This document shows positions 19,523 through 30,405 of a stretch of DNA of 64,000 nucleotides, one piece after another. The translations under genes were made by a program, and so were the position numbers. Below the pieces are notes generated by a model. It did not search any database and was not told where the DNA came from. It was given only the letters and a program-made list of their open reading frames with translations. This stretch comes from Glycomyces fuscus (GTDB taxonomy: Bacteria; Actinomycetota; Actinomycetes; Streptosporangiales; Streptosporangiaceae), in the NCBI GenBank assembly GCA_002529455.1, contig NYMS01000012.1, forward strand, positions 186,001-250,000, read 5' to 3'. The stretch's first letter is position 1, and each line of letters starts with the position of its first letter.

Positions 19523-21336
19523 GGTTTCTCCTCGCCCTCGCGCTGTTGCGCGCGGTCGGCCGCCGCGCCCCTCTCCACGGTGTCCGCGCCGTTCCTGGCG
19601 GTCACCTTCTCGGCGCGGACGGCCCCGTTGCCGTTCTCCCCCTTGTCGGCGAACGCGGTGTAGGTGCGGCCCAGCGCGAACTCCGGCGGTACCAGCGGCA
19701 GGGGGGAGCCGCGCAGCTCGCTGCCGGAGCGGCGCGGCAGGGACAGGCGGAACTGGGAGCCCTGGCCGGGCTGGCCCCACGCCTGGAGCCAGCCGCCGTG
19801 CAGGGCGGCGTCCTCCTTGGCGATGGAGAGCCCGAGGCCGGTGCCGCCTGTGGTGCGCACCCGGGCCGGGTCGGCGCGCCAGAAGCGGTCGAAGCACAGG
19901 TGCTCCTCCCCCTCCTTGAGGCCCACCCCGTAGTCGCGCACGGCCACGGCGACCGCGTCGCGGTCGCACGCGGCGGTGACCACCACGTCGCGGCCCTCGC
20001 TGTGCTCGATGGCGTTGACCACCAGGTTGCGCAGGATGCGGCTGATGCGGCGGGAGTCGTACTCGGCGGTGCAGGGCTCGGTGGGCAGGCGCAGGACCAC
20101 CTTGATGCCGCGCCGCTCGGCGATCTGCTCGGCGTCGCCGACGGCCTTCATCACGGCGTCGCGGATGTCCAGCGACTCGACGCCCAGGGTCGCGGCCCCG
20201 GCGTCGTGGCGGCTGATCTCCAGCAGGTCCGAGAGCAGCTCCTCGAACCGGTCCACCTGGCTCTGCAGCAGCTCCACCGAGCGCCGCGTGGTGGGGTCGA
20301 ACTCCTCGCGCTCGTCGAAGAGCACGTCCCCGGCCATCTTGATGGTGGTCAGCGGGGTGCGCAGCTCGTGGGAGACGTCGGAGACGAACTGGCGCTGGAG
20401 CTTGGACAGCTCCTCCAGTTCCTGGATCTTCTCCTGGAGGTTGCCCGCCATGTCGTTGAAGGACAGGGCCAGCCGGGCGAGGTCGTCCTCGCCGTGCACG
20501 GCCATGCGCTCGGTGAGGTCGCCCGAGGAGAGCCGTTCGGCGGACTGGGCGGCCGAGCGGACCGGGCTGACCACCTGGCGGGTGATGACGAAGGCGATCA
20601 GGCCCAGGAGGACGACCAGCAGCGCGCCCACCAGGCCGACCGTGCCCTGGACCAGGTCGAGGATCTGCTGCTCGTGCTGGAGCGGGAAGATGTAGTACAG
20701 CTCGTAGGCGCGCGTGAGCTGCGCGCCGACCACCAGCGCGGGCTCCTCGCCCTGGTCGGTGGTGATGCGCGTGTACGTGTGGTACTGCTGCTCGTCCACC
20801 TCGGACTCGTGGACCTGGTTGACGAGCCGCTGCGGGACGCTGCCCTCGCCGGTGGCCCAGCCGACCTCGCCGCCCACCGAGGGCAGGATGACCACGCTGT
20901 ACAGCCCGGTGTCGCCGCTGCGGCTGGTGAGCTCGTTGGCGAGGTCGTACATGAGCCGGTTGCGGTCGCCCGCCTCGTTCTCCTGGAGCTCGGCCGACGC
21001 GTAGTTGAGCCCGGCGCGGTGGTCGGTGACGGCCGTGGAGATCTTGGCGTCGAGCAGGCCGCCACGCACCTGGGAGATGAGCACGTACCCCAGGCCCGCC
21101 ATCACCACCAGGGACAGCACCAGGGTGGTGGAGATGACCCGCAGGTGCAGTGACCGGCGCCAGTTGTTGTGGACGCCGCGCACCAGGGCGCGGGCGGCGC
21201 GCTGGGCGAGCGCGTAGGAGCGGGTGAGCCCCGCGCCGCCGTCGCGCCAGCGTCCCGCGGACGCGGGCAGCCCGGAGGGCGGGGACTGCGTGTCGGAGGC
21301 GGTCCCCCGCTCCTCCTCTGGCGTGGCTGCGGTCAT
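19519..21336 (-). CDS. mtrB: Sensor histidine kinase MtrB
   Basis: A 605-residue membrane histidine kinase pairing with MtrA in control of cell division and envelope genes. In order: a long cytoplasmic N-terminus (about 70 residues), TM1 (STTLVLSLVVMAGLGYVLI), an extracellular sensor of about 160 residues, TM2 (GLVGALLVVLLGLIAFVIT), a HAMP domain (RLSSGDLTERMAVHGEDDL), the DHp helix with phospho-acceptor His in SHELRTPLTTIKMAG, the N box NLVVNAIEHSEG, and the G boxes VRDYGVG and TGGTGLGLSIAKED. It follows mtrA by 16 bases. The Ala/Asp-rich C-terminal extension after LSLPRRSGSELRG is variable. Confidence 0.96.
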   Translation of the reverse strand: MTAATPEEERGTASDTQSPPSGLPASAGRWRDGGAGLTRSYALAQRAARALVRGVHNNWRRSLHLRVISTTLVLSLVVMAGLGYVLISQVRGGLLDAKISTAVTDHRAGLNYASAELQENEAGDRNRLMYDLANELTSRSGDTGLYSVVILPSVGGEVGWATGEGSVPQRLVNQVHESEVDEQQYHTYTRITTDQGEEPALVVGAQLTRAYELYYIFPLQHEQQILDLVQGTVGLVGALLVVLLGLIAFVITRQVVSPVRSAAQSAERLSSGDLTERMAVHGEDDLARLALSFNDMAGNLQEKIQELEELSKLQRQFVSDVSHELRTPLTTIKMAGDVLFDEREEFDPTTRRSVELLQSQVDRFEELLSDLLEISRHDAGAATLGVESLDIRDAVMKAVGDAEQIAERRGIKVVLRLPTEPCTAEYDSRRISRILRNLVVNAIEHSEGRDVVVTAACDRDAVAVAVRDYGVGLKEGEEHLCFDRFWRADPARVRTTGGTGLGLSIAKEDAALHGGWLQAWGQPGQGSQFRLSLPRRSGSELRGSPLPLVPPEFALGRTYTAFADKGENGNGAVRAEKVTARNGADTVERGAAADRAQQREGEEKP

Positions 21337-21352
21337 GTGCGGCTCGGGGGGA

Positions 21353-22030
21353 TCAGGCGGTACCGGCCTTGTAGCCGACGCCGCGGACGGTCACGACGAC
21401 CTCGGGGTGCTCCGGGTCCTTCTCGATCTTGGCGCGCAGGCGCTGCACGTGGACGTTGACCAGGCGGGTGTCGGCGGCGTGCCGGTAGCCCCAGACCTGC
21501 TCCAGCAGCACCTCGCGGGTGAAGACCTGGCGCGGCTTGCGGGCCAGGGCGACCAGGAGGTCGAACTCCAGCGGGGTGAGGCTGATCTGCTCGCCGTCGC
21601 GGCGCACCGCGTGCCCGGCGACGTCGATGGTGATGTCCCCGATCTGGAGCACCTCGGGAGCGGGCTCCTCGGTGCGGCGCAGGCGCACGCGGACGCGGGC
21701 CACGAGCTCCTTGGGCTTGAAGGGCTTGACGATGTAGTCGTCGGCGCCGGACTCCAGGCCGAGGACGACGTCGATGGTGTCGCTCTTGGCGGTGAGCATC
21801 ACGATGGGCACGCCGGACTCGGCGCGGATCTGGCGGCAGACGTCGATCCCGTCGGCGCCGGGGAGCATCAGGTCGAGGAGGACCAGGTCGGGCTTGGTCT
21901 CGCGGAAGGCCTCCAGAGCCTTGTCGCCGTCATGCACGAACGAGGGCTCGAACCCCTCGCCGCGCAGAACGATGCCCAGCATCTCAGCGAGGGCGAGGTC
22001 GTCGTCGACAACCAGTACACGTCCCTTCAT
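21353..22030 (-). CDS. mtrA: Response regulator MtrA
   Basis: A 225-residue OmpR-family response regulator. The receiver domain has the acidic pocket VVDDD (residues 7-11), the phosphorylated Asp53 in LVLLDLMLPGADG, and Lys102 in VKPFKPKELVARVR. The winged-helix DNA-binding domain includes LTPLEFDLLVALARKPRQVF, EQVWGYRHAADTRLVNVHV and TVRGVGYKAG. MtrA controls cell division, cell wall and, in Streptomyces, development genes. The ATG is the canonical MKGRVLVVDDD start; the upstream extension of the frame is not conserved. First gene of the mtrA-mtrB-lpqB operon. Confidence 0.97.
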   Translation of the reverse strand: MKGRVLVVDDDLALAEMLGIVLRGEGFEPSFVHDGDKALEAFRETKPDLVLLDLMLPGADGIDVCRQIRAESGVPIVMLTAKSDTIDVVLGLESGADDYIVKPFKPKELVARVRVRLRRTEEPAPEVLQIGDITIDVAGHAVRRDGEQISLTPLEFDLLVALARKPRQVFTREVLLEQVWGYRHAADTRLVNVHVQRLRAKIEKDPEHPEVVVTVRGVGYKAGTA

Positions 22031-22453
22031 CGGTGCGTCCGGCGCCGGGCGTCGGACCCGCCGGCGGGCGGGTACGGCGGCGCCTACTCCTCTCTCTGGA
22101 AACACTCAAGCGGCATAAACGTTCGGTGCGCCCCGAGACGCAAGAAACTGCTTCGTCCTCCCCCCACCTTGCCATCTTCGGGCGGGATCGGGAGAGTGGT
22201 CGATGTTTTTCGGTCCGTGGGAACCGTTTCGGCCTGCAGCGCGTCGACCCTGGTGACCTGGCAGGCGAACCTTCGCGACTTGGCCTGTTGGTAACAGAAA
22301 GCATACAAAAGGAATGAAGTGGGTCGGTTGCGCCTGCATGCGCCCGAACATCGCGGGCACCGGTGGAACCGACGGGTAGGTTGTTTCCCAGAGGCCGAGA
22401 ATCGCGGACGGGCGCTCGCGCAGCGTAACCGAACCCCATGGAGGGCGGGGCAG
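22031..22453. other. Divergent control region between mtrA and a repeat-rich membrane protein
   Basis: These 423 bases are gene-free and partly AT-richer than the surroundings. On the plus strand TTGGCC (22280-22285), 18 bases, then TACAAA (22304-22309) is a possible promoter for the rightward gene. The mtrA promoter should lie near 22,100-22,140 on the minus strand, but I cannot fix its boxes. Confidence 0.4.
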
Positions 22454-24022
22454 ATGACCCAGGAGGACGATCACCGGGACACGTCGGGGAACCCCCCGGA
22501 CGGACCGGACGGCGGAGGGACCTCCGAGTCCGGCCCCCCGCCCGCCTCCGGCGCGTGGGCCGCGCCCGGCCAGGACCCCTCCCCGGCCCCCGACACGCCC
22601 TCCGGCGGGCAGCCGGGCTCCGCGCCCGCCGGGCAGGCGCCCCAGGGGCAGCCGAGCTTCGCCCCTGCCGAGCAGGCCCCCGGGTACGGCCAGCAGGGCC
22701 ACGGGCAGGCCCCCGGGTACGGCCAGCAGGGCCACGGGCAGGCCCCCCACGGGCAGCAGCCCGCCCCCGGCCAGTACGGACGGTACGCCTCCGCCCAGCA
22801 GCCGCCCCAGGGCGGCGGGTACGGCCAGCAGCCCGCGTACGGACAGCCGCCGGGCCAGGGCCCGTACGGCCACGGCCAGCAGGCGCAGTGGCAGCAGGCC
22901 GGGTACGGCCAGCACCCGTACGGCCAACAGCCCGGTTACGGACAGCCCGGATACGGAGCACCGGCCGGATACGGCCAGCAGTCCCCGTACGGGCAGCCGC
23001 GCGCGCTCAAGCCCGGCGTGGTCGCGCTCCGGCCGATGACGCTCGGGGACATCCTCAACGGCGCGTTCAGCCTCATCCGCAACAACCCGAAGACCACCGT
23101 CGGACTCGCGCTGATCGTCATGGCGGTCGCGAGCATCATCAGCTCGATCGGCTTCAGCGGCTACATGTCCGACTACGGGGCCTTCGTCGACCAGGTGATG
23201 TCCGACCCCGAGTCCGTCGACCCCAACGACCCCCTCCCGTTCAGCGGCTGGTCCCTCGCCGCCGCGTACGGCGGCGGCCTGCTGACCCAGGCCGGGATCA
23301 TCCTGGTCACCGGCCTGCTCACGGCCGTGGTCGGTATGGCCGTCCTGGGCCACAAGCTCAGTCCGCAGCAGGCCTGGGCCGCCGTGCGGGACCGGCTCGG
23401 AGCCGTCGTCGGCCTGGCGCTGCTCCAGCTGCTGATCTTCTTCGGCCTGTCCATGGTCATCATCACGGTGGGGCTCGTCGGCCTGTTCCTGGGCGTCTTC
23501 CTGGCCGTCTCGGGCAGCCAGGGCGTCGGGGTCACCGTCATCGTCGTCTCGCTGGTGCTGGGGTTCGGCGGCGGCCTCGCGCTGTCGGCCTGGATCTACA
23601 TCCGCATCTACTTCGCCATGCCGGTCGTGGTGCTCGAATGCCTCGGCGCGGGCGCGGCCCTCGCCCGCTCCTGGCGCCTGACCCAGGGCCGCTGGTGGCG
23701 GACCTTCGGCATCGCGCTGCTGGCCTTCGTCCTGATGGCCTTCGTCAGCGGCCTGCTGAGCACGCCCTTCAGCCTCATCTCGGTGATCCCGACCTTCCTC
23801 GCCCCCGGTGAGACCTGGGCCGCCGTCGTGGCGGGCGCCGTCATCTACGTGGGCAACGTCCTGATCTACGCGATCACCACGCCCTTCACCGTGGGCGTGA
23901 CCACGCTGCTCTACGTGGACGCGCGGATGCGGAGCGAGGGCCTGGACCTGAAGCTGCACAACGCGGCCCAGGCGGGCTACGAGGCGGGCCCGGAGATCTA
24001 CCTGCCGGAGCCGCGGACGTGA
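22454..24022 (+). CDS. Multi-pass membrane protein with YGQQ-repeat N-terminus (glycerophosphodiester phosphodiesterase membrane-domain type)
   Basis: A 522-residue protein. The first about 175 residues are a disordered Gln/Gly/Tyr/Pro-rich tail with many YGQQ units. The rest resembles the membrane domain seen in some glycerophosphoryl diester phosphodiesterases: [20 protein letters not shown] is the family signature, followed by six or so hydrophobic helices ([59 protein letters not shown]). No catalytic phosphodiesterase domain is present. First gene of a six-gene run that continues by four-base overlaps, so it may scaffold or assist the DUF4129/MoxR system. The ATG lies after a GGGGCAG sequence. 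Confidence 0.8.
   Translation: MTQEDDHRDTSGNPPDGPDGGGTSESGPPPASGAWAAPGQDPSPAPDTPSGGQPGSAPAGQAPQGQPSFAPAEQAPGYGQQGHGQAPGYGQQGHGQAPHGQQPAPGQYGRYASAQQPPQGGGYGQQPAYGQPPGQGPYGHGQQAQWQQAGYGQHPYGQQPGYGQPGYGAPAGYGQQSPYGQPRALKPGVVALRPMTLGDILNGAFSLIRNNPKTTVGLALIVMAVASIISSIGFSGYMSDYGAFVDQVMSDPESVDPNDPLPFSGWSLAAAYGGGLLTQAGIILVTGLLTAVVGMAVLGHKLSPQQAWAAVRDRLGAVVGLALLQLLIFFGLSMVIITVGLVGLFLGVFLAVSGSQGVGVTVIVVSLVLGFGGGLALSAWIYIRIYFAMPVVVLECLGAGAALARSWRLTQGRWWRTFGIALLAFVLMAFVSGLLSTPFSLISVIPTFLAPGETWAAVVAGAVIYVGNVLIYAITTPFTVGVTTLLYVDARMRSEGLDLKLHNAAQAGYEAGPEIYLPEPRT
22681..22746 (+). repeat. Exact 33-bp tandem duplication inside the YGQQ-rich coding region
   Basis: Bases 22681-22713 are repeated exactly at 22714-22746, encoding two copies of the 11-residue unit [11 protein letters not shown]. 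An exact in-frame duplication suggests recent repeat-number change in the disordered tail. Confidence 0.8.
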
Positions 24023-24642
24023 GGGCACCCGCCGTCGGGGAGGTGACCCGCGAGGAGGGGCAGCGGCGCGCCGTCGAGGAGCTGAGCGACCCCCTGTACG
24101 GGGAACAGGAGCCCTCCCTGCTCGACCGCTTCCTCTCCTGGCTGGACCAGCTCCTCGCGGGCCTGGCCGCCGACGCGCCGGACTTCCTCGGCGGCTGGAC
24201 GGTCCTCGGGCCGCTGCTGGTGGTCGTCGCGGTCCTGGTGGTCTGGCTGATCGTCTGGCTGCGCCCGACCCGCGGCGGCCGCGCGGGCGTGCCCGTGCAC
24301 GAGGGCACACCGATGTCGGCCACCGACCACCGGGCCGCCGCCGACCGGCACGAGGGCGCCGGCGACTTCGCCGCCGCCGTCACCGAGAGGCTCAGGGCCA
24401 TCAGCGTGGACCTGGAGGAGCGGGCGGTCATCACGCCGCGCGCGGGGCGCACCGCGACCGAGCTGGCCGCGGAGGCCTCCGCCGTGCTGCCCGCGGAGGC
24501 CGAGGGGCTGAGCGAGGGTGCGCGGATCTTCAACGACGTGGCCTACGGCGACCGCCCGGCGACCGCCGACTCCGCGCGCTTCCTGCGCGAGCTGGACACG
24601 CGGCTCAGGGCCGCCCGGCCCGCCGGGGAGGTGAGCCGGTGA
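24019..24642 (+). CDS. DUF4129 domain-containing membrane protein
   Basis: A 207-residue single-pass protein. The GTG start overlaps the previous stop as GTGA. An amphipathic N-terminal part ([17 protein letters not shown]) precedes one TM helix (residues about 65-83, [20 protein letters not shown]). The cytoplasmic DUF4129 part contains [22 protein letters not shown] and [18 protein letters not shown], and ends [23 protein letters not shown], all typical. DUF4129 proteins neighbour MoxR ATPases and DUF58 proteins across actinobacteria; the function is unknown but linked to envelope protein assembly. Confidence 0.85.
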   Translation: MRAPAVGEVTREEGQRRAVEELSDPLYGEQEPSLLDRFLSWLDQLLAGLAADAPDFLGGWTVLGPLLVVVAVLVVWLIVWLRPTRGGRAGVPVHEGTPMSATDHRAAADRHEGAGDFAAAVTERLRAISVDLEERAVITPRAGRTATELAAEASAVLPAEAEGLSEGARIFNDVAYGDRPATADSARFLRELDTRLRAARPAGEVSR

Positions 24643-25856
24643 CCGCCACCGCTCCCCCTCCCCCCGCTCCCCCGCCAAGCGCCGTCCGCGACCCCTCCCG
24701 GGAGGGGTCGCGCGCCCTCCGGGTGTGGCGCTCGGTCCGGGTACCGGCCGCCGTGGTGGCCGCGCTCGCCACGGTCTCGGTACTGCTGTCGCTGGGCAGC
24801 GAGCAGTTCCCCACCGGCCACCTGGAGCCCGGCTCCATCGCCCCGGACGGCACGCGGGCCCTGGTGAACGTGCTGGAGGAGGACCGCGACGTACACGTGG
24901 TGCGCTCCTCCACCGCCGCCGAGGAGGCCGTGGCCGAGGCCGGGGACGACACCGTGCTCGCGGTCTTCCTGGACCACCGCCTGCTCCCCGAGGAGCTGGA
25001 GTCCCTGGCCGCGCTCGACGTGGACACCGTCCTGGTGCGGCCGTCCACGCAGTCCCTGGAGGCGTTCGCCCCCGGGGTGGCGATGACCGGACGGGAGGAG
25101 CCCGAGGGGTTCCCCGCTCCGGAGACCCCCTACGCCCCCGGGTGCGGGCTGTCGGCCGCCGAGGCCGCGGGCGAGGCCTACGTCGCCGGGGAGCTGTACA
25201 CGGCCGCGGACGACGTGGACGCCGTGGGCTGCTACCCGGGCGGCAGCGGCGACGCCCTGGTCCAGGTCCAGCGGGACGGGGCGACCACGACCGTGCTGGG
25301 CACCGGCAGGCCGCTGACCAACACCGCGCTCTCCTCCGGGGGCAACGCCGCGCTGGCGATGAACCTCCTGGCCGCCGAGGACGTGGTGTGGCTGCGCCCC
25401 GACCCGCCCCAGCAGGAAGGCGGCTCCGGCCTGTGGCAGCTGCTGCCGCTGGGTCTGCGCTGGTCCCTGGTCCCGCTGGTGGCCGCGCTGGCGCTGCTCG
25501 CCCTGTGGCGGGGGCGCCGGATGGGCGCCCTGGTACCCGAGTCGCTGCCCGTGGTGGTGCGCGCGTCGGAGACCACCGAGGGCCGTGCGGGGCTGTACCG
25601 GTCGCGCAGGGCCCGGGACCGGGCCGCGGCCGCACTGCGGTCCGGGTTCCTGGACCGGGTCGCGCCCAAGCTCGGGTTGGGCGCGGACGCCGCGTCCGAC
25701 GCGGTCGTGGCGGCGGTCTCCTCGCGGACCGGCGACGACCCCGCCCGCCTGCGGACCCTGCTCTACCCCGAGCGCCCCGACCCGTACGCGGGCGACGACG
25801 ACATGCTGGTGAAGCTCGCCGACGAGATCGACGAGCTCGCCCGGAGGCTCCGGTGA
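24639..25856 (+). CDS. DUF4350 domain-containing membrane protein
   Basis: A 405-residue protein with a Pro-rich N-terminus, one TM helix (about residues 30-52, VPAAVVAALATVSVLLSLGS), an external DUF4350 domain beginning LEPGSIAPDGTRALVNVLEE with an HVVRSSTAAEE strand, a second TM segment (LVPLVAALALLALWRGRRMG) and a cytoplasmic C-terminal helical region. DUF4350 resembles the GATase-like fold of gliding and membrane proteins but lacks catalytic residues. The GTG start overlaps the DUF4129 stop by four bases; the MoxR gene follows after 58 bases. Clearly one operon. Confidence 0.85.
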   Translation: MTATAPPPPAPPPSAVRDPSREGSRALRVWRSVRVPAAVVAALATVSVLLSLGSEQFPTGHLEPGSIAPDGTRALVNVLEEDRDVHVVRSSTAAEEAVAEAGDDTVLAVFLDHRLLPEELESLAALDVDTVLVRPSTQSLEAFAPGVAMTGREEPEGFPAPETPYAPGCGLSAAEAAGEAYVAGELYTAADDVDAVGCYPGGSGDALVQVQRDGATTTVLGTGRPLTNTALSSGGNAALAMNLLAAEDVVWLRPDPPQQEGGSGLWQLLPLGLRWSLVPLVAALALLALWRGRRMGALVPESLPVVVRASETTEGRAGLYRSRRARDRAAAALRSGFLDRVAPKLGLGADAASDAVVAAVSSRTGDDPARLRTLLYPERPDPYAGDDDMLVKLADEIDELARRLR

Positions 25857-25914
25857 CCCCGGGCCGCGGGGACCAGCGACCGACCACTGAGGTATCGAGA
25901 GAGGTAGACGGCAC

Positions 25915-26897
<983 letters not shown>

Positions 26898-26898
<1 letters not shown>

Positions 26899-28202
26899 TG
26901 GTGGTCACCGGCCGGGCGGTGCTGCTGGCGCTGGCGGCCACGGTCGCGGTGGCGCTCTCCGGCCTGATCGGCGCGTGGGCCGCCGCCGCGGCCCTGGGCG
27001 TGCTGGCGTTGCTGCTCGCCCTGGACGTCGTGCTGGCGGCGAGCCCGAAGGCGCTGCTCCTGTCCCGGGACGGCGACACGGCGCTGCGCCTGGGCGACTC
27101 GGCGACCGTGTACGTGACCGTCGCCAACCCCACGCGGCGGGGGCTGCGGGGGTCGGTGCGCGACGCCTGGCCGCCGAGCGCGCACGCCGCGCCGCGCAGC
27201 CGGCCGCTGCGCGTGCCGTCCGGGGAGCGGCGCCGGGTGACGACCACCCTGACCCCGACCCGGCGCGGCGACGCCCGGGCCGCGGGTGTGACCGTGCGCA
27301 GTGTGGGGCCCCTGGGGCTGGCGGGCAGGCAGCGGACGCTGCCCGCGCCGTGGACCGTGCGCACGCTGCCGCCCTTCCACAGCAGGCGCCACCTGCCGGG
27401 CAAGCTGTCCCGGCTGCGCGAGCTGGAGGGCCAGCACACGGCGATGGTGCGCGGCCAGGGCAGCGAGTTCGACTCGCTGCGCGACTACGTGCCCGGCGAC
27501 GACGTGCGCTCGATCGACTGGCGGGCCACGGCCCGCGGCGACGGCGTGGTGGTGCGGACCTGGCGCCCCGAGAGGGACCGGCGCGTCCTCATCGTGCTGG
27601 ACACCGGGCGGACCTCGGCCGGGCGGGTGGGCGACACCCCGCGCCTGGACCACGCCATGGACGCGGCGCTGCTGCTGGCCGCGCTGGCGGGCAAGGCGGG
27701 CGACCGGGTGGACTTCCTGGCCTACGACCGGCGCACGCGCGCGCAGGTGCGCTCGTCGGGCAAGGGCGGCCAGCAGGTGGGCCGGATCGTGGAGGCCATG
27801 GCGCCGCTGGAGGCGGAGCTGGTGGAGTCCGATCCGGCGGGCCTGGTGGGGACCGTCCTGGGCACCCAGGGGCGGGCCCGGCGGCTGGTGGTGCTGCTGA
27901 CCGACCTGAACGCGGCGTCGCTGGAGGAGGGGCTGCTGCCGAGGCTGCCCGCGCTCACCTCCCGGCACCTGCTGCTGGTCGCGGCGGTCAACGATCCGGC
28001 GGTGGAGCTCATGGCCTCCGAGCGGGGCAGCGCGGACGCGCTGTACCGGGCGGCCGCGGCCGAGCGCACGCTGGGCGAGCGGCGCCGGGTGACCGCCGAG
28101 CTGCGCCGCATGGGGGTGGAGGTGGTCGACGCCGATCCCGAGCACATCGCTCCGGCGCTGGCGGACGCCTACATCAACCTCAAGGCGCAGGGCAGGCTGT
28201 AG
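26898..28202 (+). CDS. DUF58 domain-containing protein
   Basis: A 434-residue protein, partner of MoxR. Two N-terminal TM helices (residues 4-45) precede a beta-rich part (YVTVANPTRRGLRGSVRD). The DUF58 signature follows: GQGSEFDSLRDYVPGDDVRS then IDWRATARGDGVVVRTWRPE. A von Willebrand factor A-like fold follows with VLIVLDTGRTSAG and VVLLTDLNAASLEEGLL. It is translationally coupled to the MoxR gene. Its usual neighbours SpoIIM-like and RDD genes are here separated from it by a STAND/DUF397 insertion. Confidence 0.93.
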
Positions 28203-28214
28203 GGACGGCGCGGT

Positions 28215-28244
28215 CGGGGCCGTCCTCCGGGAGGGACGGCCCCG
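28215..28244 (+). terminator. Hairpin after the DUF58 gene
   Basis: A perfect 11-base inverted repeat (28215-28225 and 28234-28244) with an eight-base loop starts 13 bases past the DUF58 stop. It would separate the operon from the STAND gene that begins just downstream. Confidence 0.55.
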
Positions 28245-28253
28245 TGGGGCAGT

Positions 28254-30278
28254 ATGGAGGGCATGGCCCCTCCCCCCGACGCCCCCGGCAACACCTCCTC
28301 CGGCACCGTCCACGGCCAGCTGCTCCAGGTGCGCGACATCCACGGCGGTGTGACCCTCCAGGCGCCCGCTCCCGCCCCGCCGCCGCTCGCCGACGTGTCC
28401 CTGGATCCACCGCGGCCCGCGACGGCCGTACGAGGCCGTGAGGGGCTCCTGGAGGCCCTGGGCGGGGCGATGGAGGCCGGTGCGCCGGTTCCGCACGTGC
28501 TGACCGGGCCGGGCGGGTTCGGCAAGACCACGGTGGCGGCGGCGCTGGCCGAGCGGGCGCGGCGCGACGGGTGGACGGTGTTCTGGGTGCGCCCGGGCAG
28601 CGTCGGGACGAGCATGGTCGAGGCCGCCGTGGAGGTGGGCGGCTCCCGCGCGGAGGCCGAACGGGTGAAGGGCGCGCGGCGGCAGGCGGCGCGGTGGGTG
28701 TGGCGGCACCTGGACGCGGCGGCGCGGCCGTGGCTGCTGGTGCTCGACAACGCCGACCGGCCGGAGGAACTGGACCCGGAGAACCGGCCCGGGGACCAGC
28801 TGGGGTGGATGCGGGCGAGCCCGGGCGGGTTCGTGCTGGTGACCAGCCGGGTGGACGATCCCGCGCAGTGGGCGCCCGCGCGGGTGCACCGGATCGGGGA
28901 GCTGGAGGGGGCGGCGGCCTCCGAGGCCCTGGCCGACCACGCGGGAGCGGACGGGCCGGCGGGGCTGGCGGGCGCGGAGGAGTTGGCGCGGCGGCTGGGC
29001 GGGGTGCCGCTGGCGCTGTCGCTGGCCGGGCGGATCCTGGCCACGCACCGGGTGCTGTTCCCCGACGCGCACGCGCTGCTGGAGCGGCTGGGCGGAGACG
29101 TCGGGGCTCTGGACGAGCTGGCGGCGCCCCTGGTCCGGGGCACCGAGGCGGAGCGGAGGCTGCTGTCGGGGGTGTGGGAGCTGTCCCTGCGCCTGGTGGA
29201 GGAGCGCGAGCCCAGGGCGGTACCGCTGTTGAAGCTGCTGGCCGTGTTGGGTCCTGATGCCAGTGAGATCCCGCTGCGGAGGCTGCCGCTGTCGGAGCTG
29301 GACGGTGGCGTGCTGGGCGACCTGACCGACGCGGACCTGGCCAGGACGGTCAACGCGCTGGTGGTGCACGGGCTGGTCTCGGTCGTCCCGTCTCAGGGGC
29401 AGACCGCGCTGCGGCTGCACCCGCTGGTGTCGGAGACCGTGCGCGCCGGGTTCGAGGAAGGCGATCTCCCCCTGGTGGAGGAGGCCGAGCGGCTCCTCGC
29501 CTGGAACCGCGACCGGGACCTGGGTTTCGAACTCCGGGCCCATGACGCCGTCACCCGTCTCTACCTCCGGCTGTGGTCCCGGACGGACCCGGTCGTCGTC
29601 GACAGCGTGGTGTCCGGCGCCCGCAGCCTGACGTTGCTCAACCTCACGGACGAGGCCCTCGGCATCCTGGAGAACGCGGTAGCGGAGGCGGTGGAGGTGC
29701 TCGGGAACTCCCACCCTGCAACGCTCCGGGCACGGCATGCGCTCGGTGACGCCCTTCGGGCACAGGAACGGATCGAGGAGGCCGAGGAGGTCTACCGGTC
29801 GGTGTACCGCGACCGCGAGGGCGCTCTCGGGCCCGTGCACCCCGAGACCCTGAGTACCCGGCACCAGGTCGCCCTCATGGCCGGGCTACGCGGCGACCTG
29901 GGCACCGCCGAGGAGGGTTTCCGCGCCGTCTGGGAGGCCCACGGGGAACGGGAGGAGGAAGAGACCGCGCTGCACGCGCTGGAGAACCTGTCCTACGTAT
30001 GGATGCTCAGAGGTGACCCGGACGCCGCGGAGGAGGGGTTCCGTCGTGTGCTGCGGGTGCGTACGCGTGGCTTGGGCGTCATGCATCCGCTGACGGTGTC
30101 AGCCGAGTTCAACGTGGCTCGGAACGCCTTTGAGCGAGGCGAGTACGCGCGGGCAACGGAGATGTTCGAACGAGTGGCCGAAGCCCGGAAGTCGTTGCTG
30201 GGCGAGGACCACCCCACGACTCTGATGACCTGTGAGTGGCGGGACCGGGCCGTCGGAAGAGTACAGGCTGGCGGGTGA
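28254..30278 (+). CDS. STAND/NB-ARC-type ATPase with tetratricopeptide repeats
   Basis: A 674-residue signal-transduction ATPase. The N-terminus (about residues 12-36) has the short motif GTVHGQLLQVRDIHGGV, found at the start of many actinomycete STAND proteins. The NTPase has P-loop GPGGFGKTT (85-93), Walker B PWLLVLDNAD (159-168), the sensor-like FVLVTSRVDD and the GLPL-type motif LGGVPLALSLAG. A winged-helix part follows, then four or so TPR_10/12 repeats from about residue 470 (HPATLRARHALGDALRAQER; HPETLSTRHQVALMAGL; HPLTVSAEFNVARNAFERG). No effector domain is visible beyond the short N-terminal motif. Its ligand and output are unknown; defence or regulation are both possible. The 3' half looks less GC-rich. 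Confidence 0.85.
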   Translation: MEGMAPPPDAPGNTSSGTVHGQLLQVRDIHGGVTLQAPAPAPPPLADVSLDPPRPATAVRGREGLLEALGGAMEAGAPVPHVLTGPGGFGKTTVAAALAERARRDGWTVFWVRPGSVGTSMVEAAVEVGGSRAEAERVKGARRQAARWVWRHLDAAARPWLLVLDNADRPEELDPENRPGDQLGWMRASPGGFVLVTSRVDDPAQWAPARVHRIGELEGAAASEALADHAGADGPAGLAGAEELARRLGGVPLALSLAGRILATHRVLFPDAHALLERLGGDVGALDELAAPLVRGTEAERRLLSGVWELSLRLVEEREPRAVPLLKLLAVLGPDASEIPLRRLPLSELDGGVLGDLTDADLARTVNALVVHGLVSVVPSQGQTALRLHPLVSETVRAGFEEGDLPLVEEAERLLAWNRDRDLGFELRAHDAVTRLYLRLWSRTDPVVVDSVVSGARSLTLLNLTDEALGILENAVAEAVEVLGNSHPATLRARHALGDALRAQERIEEAEEVYRSVYRDREGALGPVHPETLSTRHQVALMAGLRGDLGTAEEGFRAVWEAHGEREEEETALHALENLSYVWMLRGDPDAAEEGFRRVLRVRTRGLGVMHPLTVSAEFNVARNAFERGEYARATEMFERVAEARKSLLGEDHPTTLMTCEWRDRAVGRVQAGG

Positions 30279-30405
30279 CGGCCACCGCGTCGTCCACAGG
30301 CCACGGCGGGGACTGCCGTTCCCGACCGGCCGCGCCCTACTGTTGGAAACAAGGGGGTCCCCCACAGCCGCCCGCCTTGTGCTGCCCCGGGTGAGGCGGG
30401 AACGG

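Noticed and set aside
22281..22330. MtrA binding boxes (GTAAC-type repeats) upstream of mtrA
   Set aside because: A GTAAC-type pentamer appears only singly and without a convincing second half, too short to claim autoregulation.
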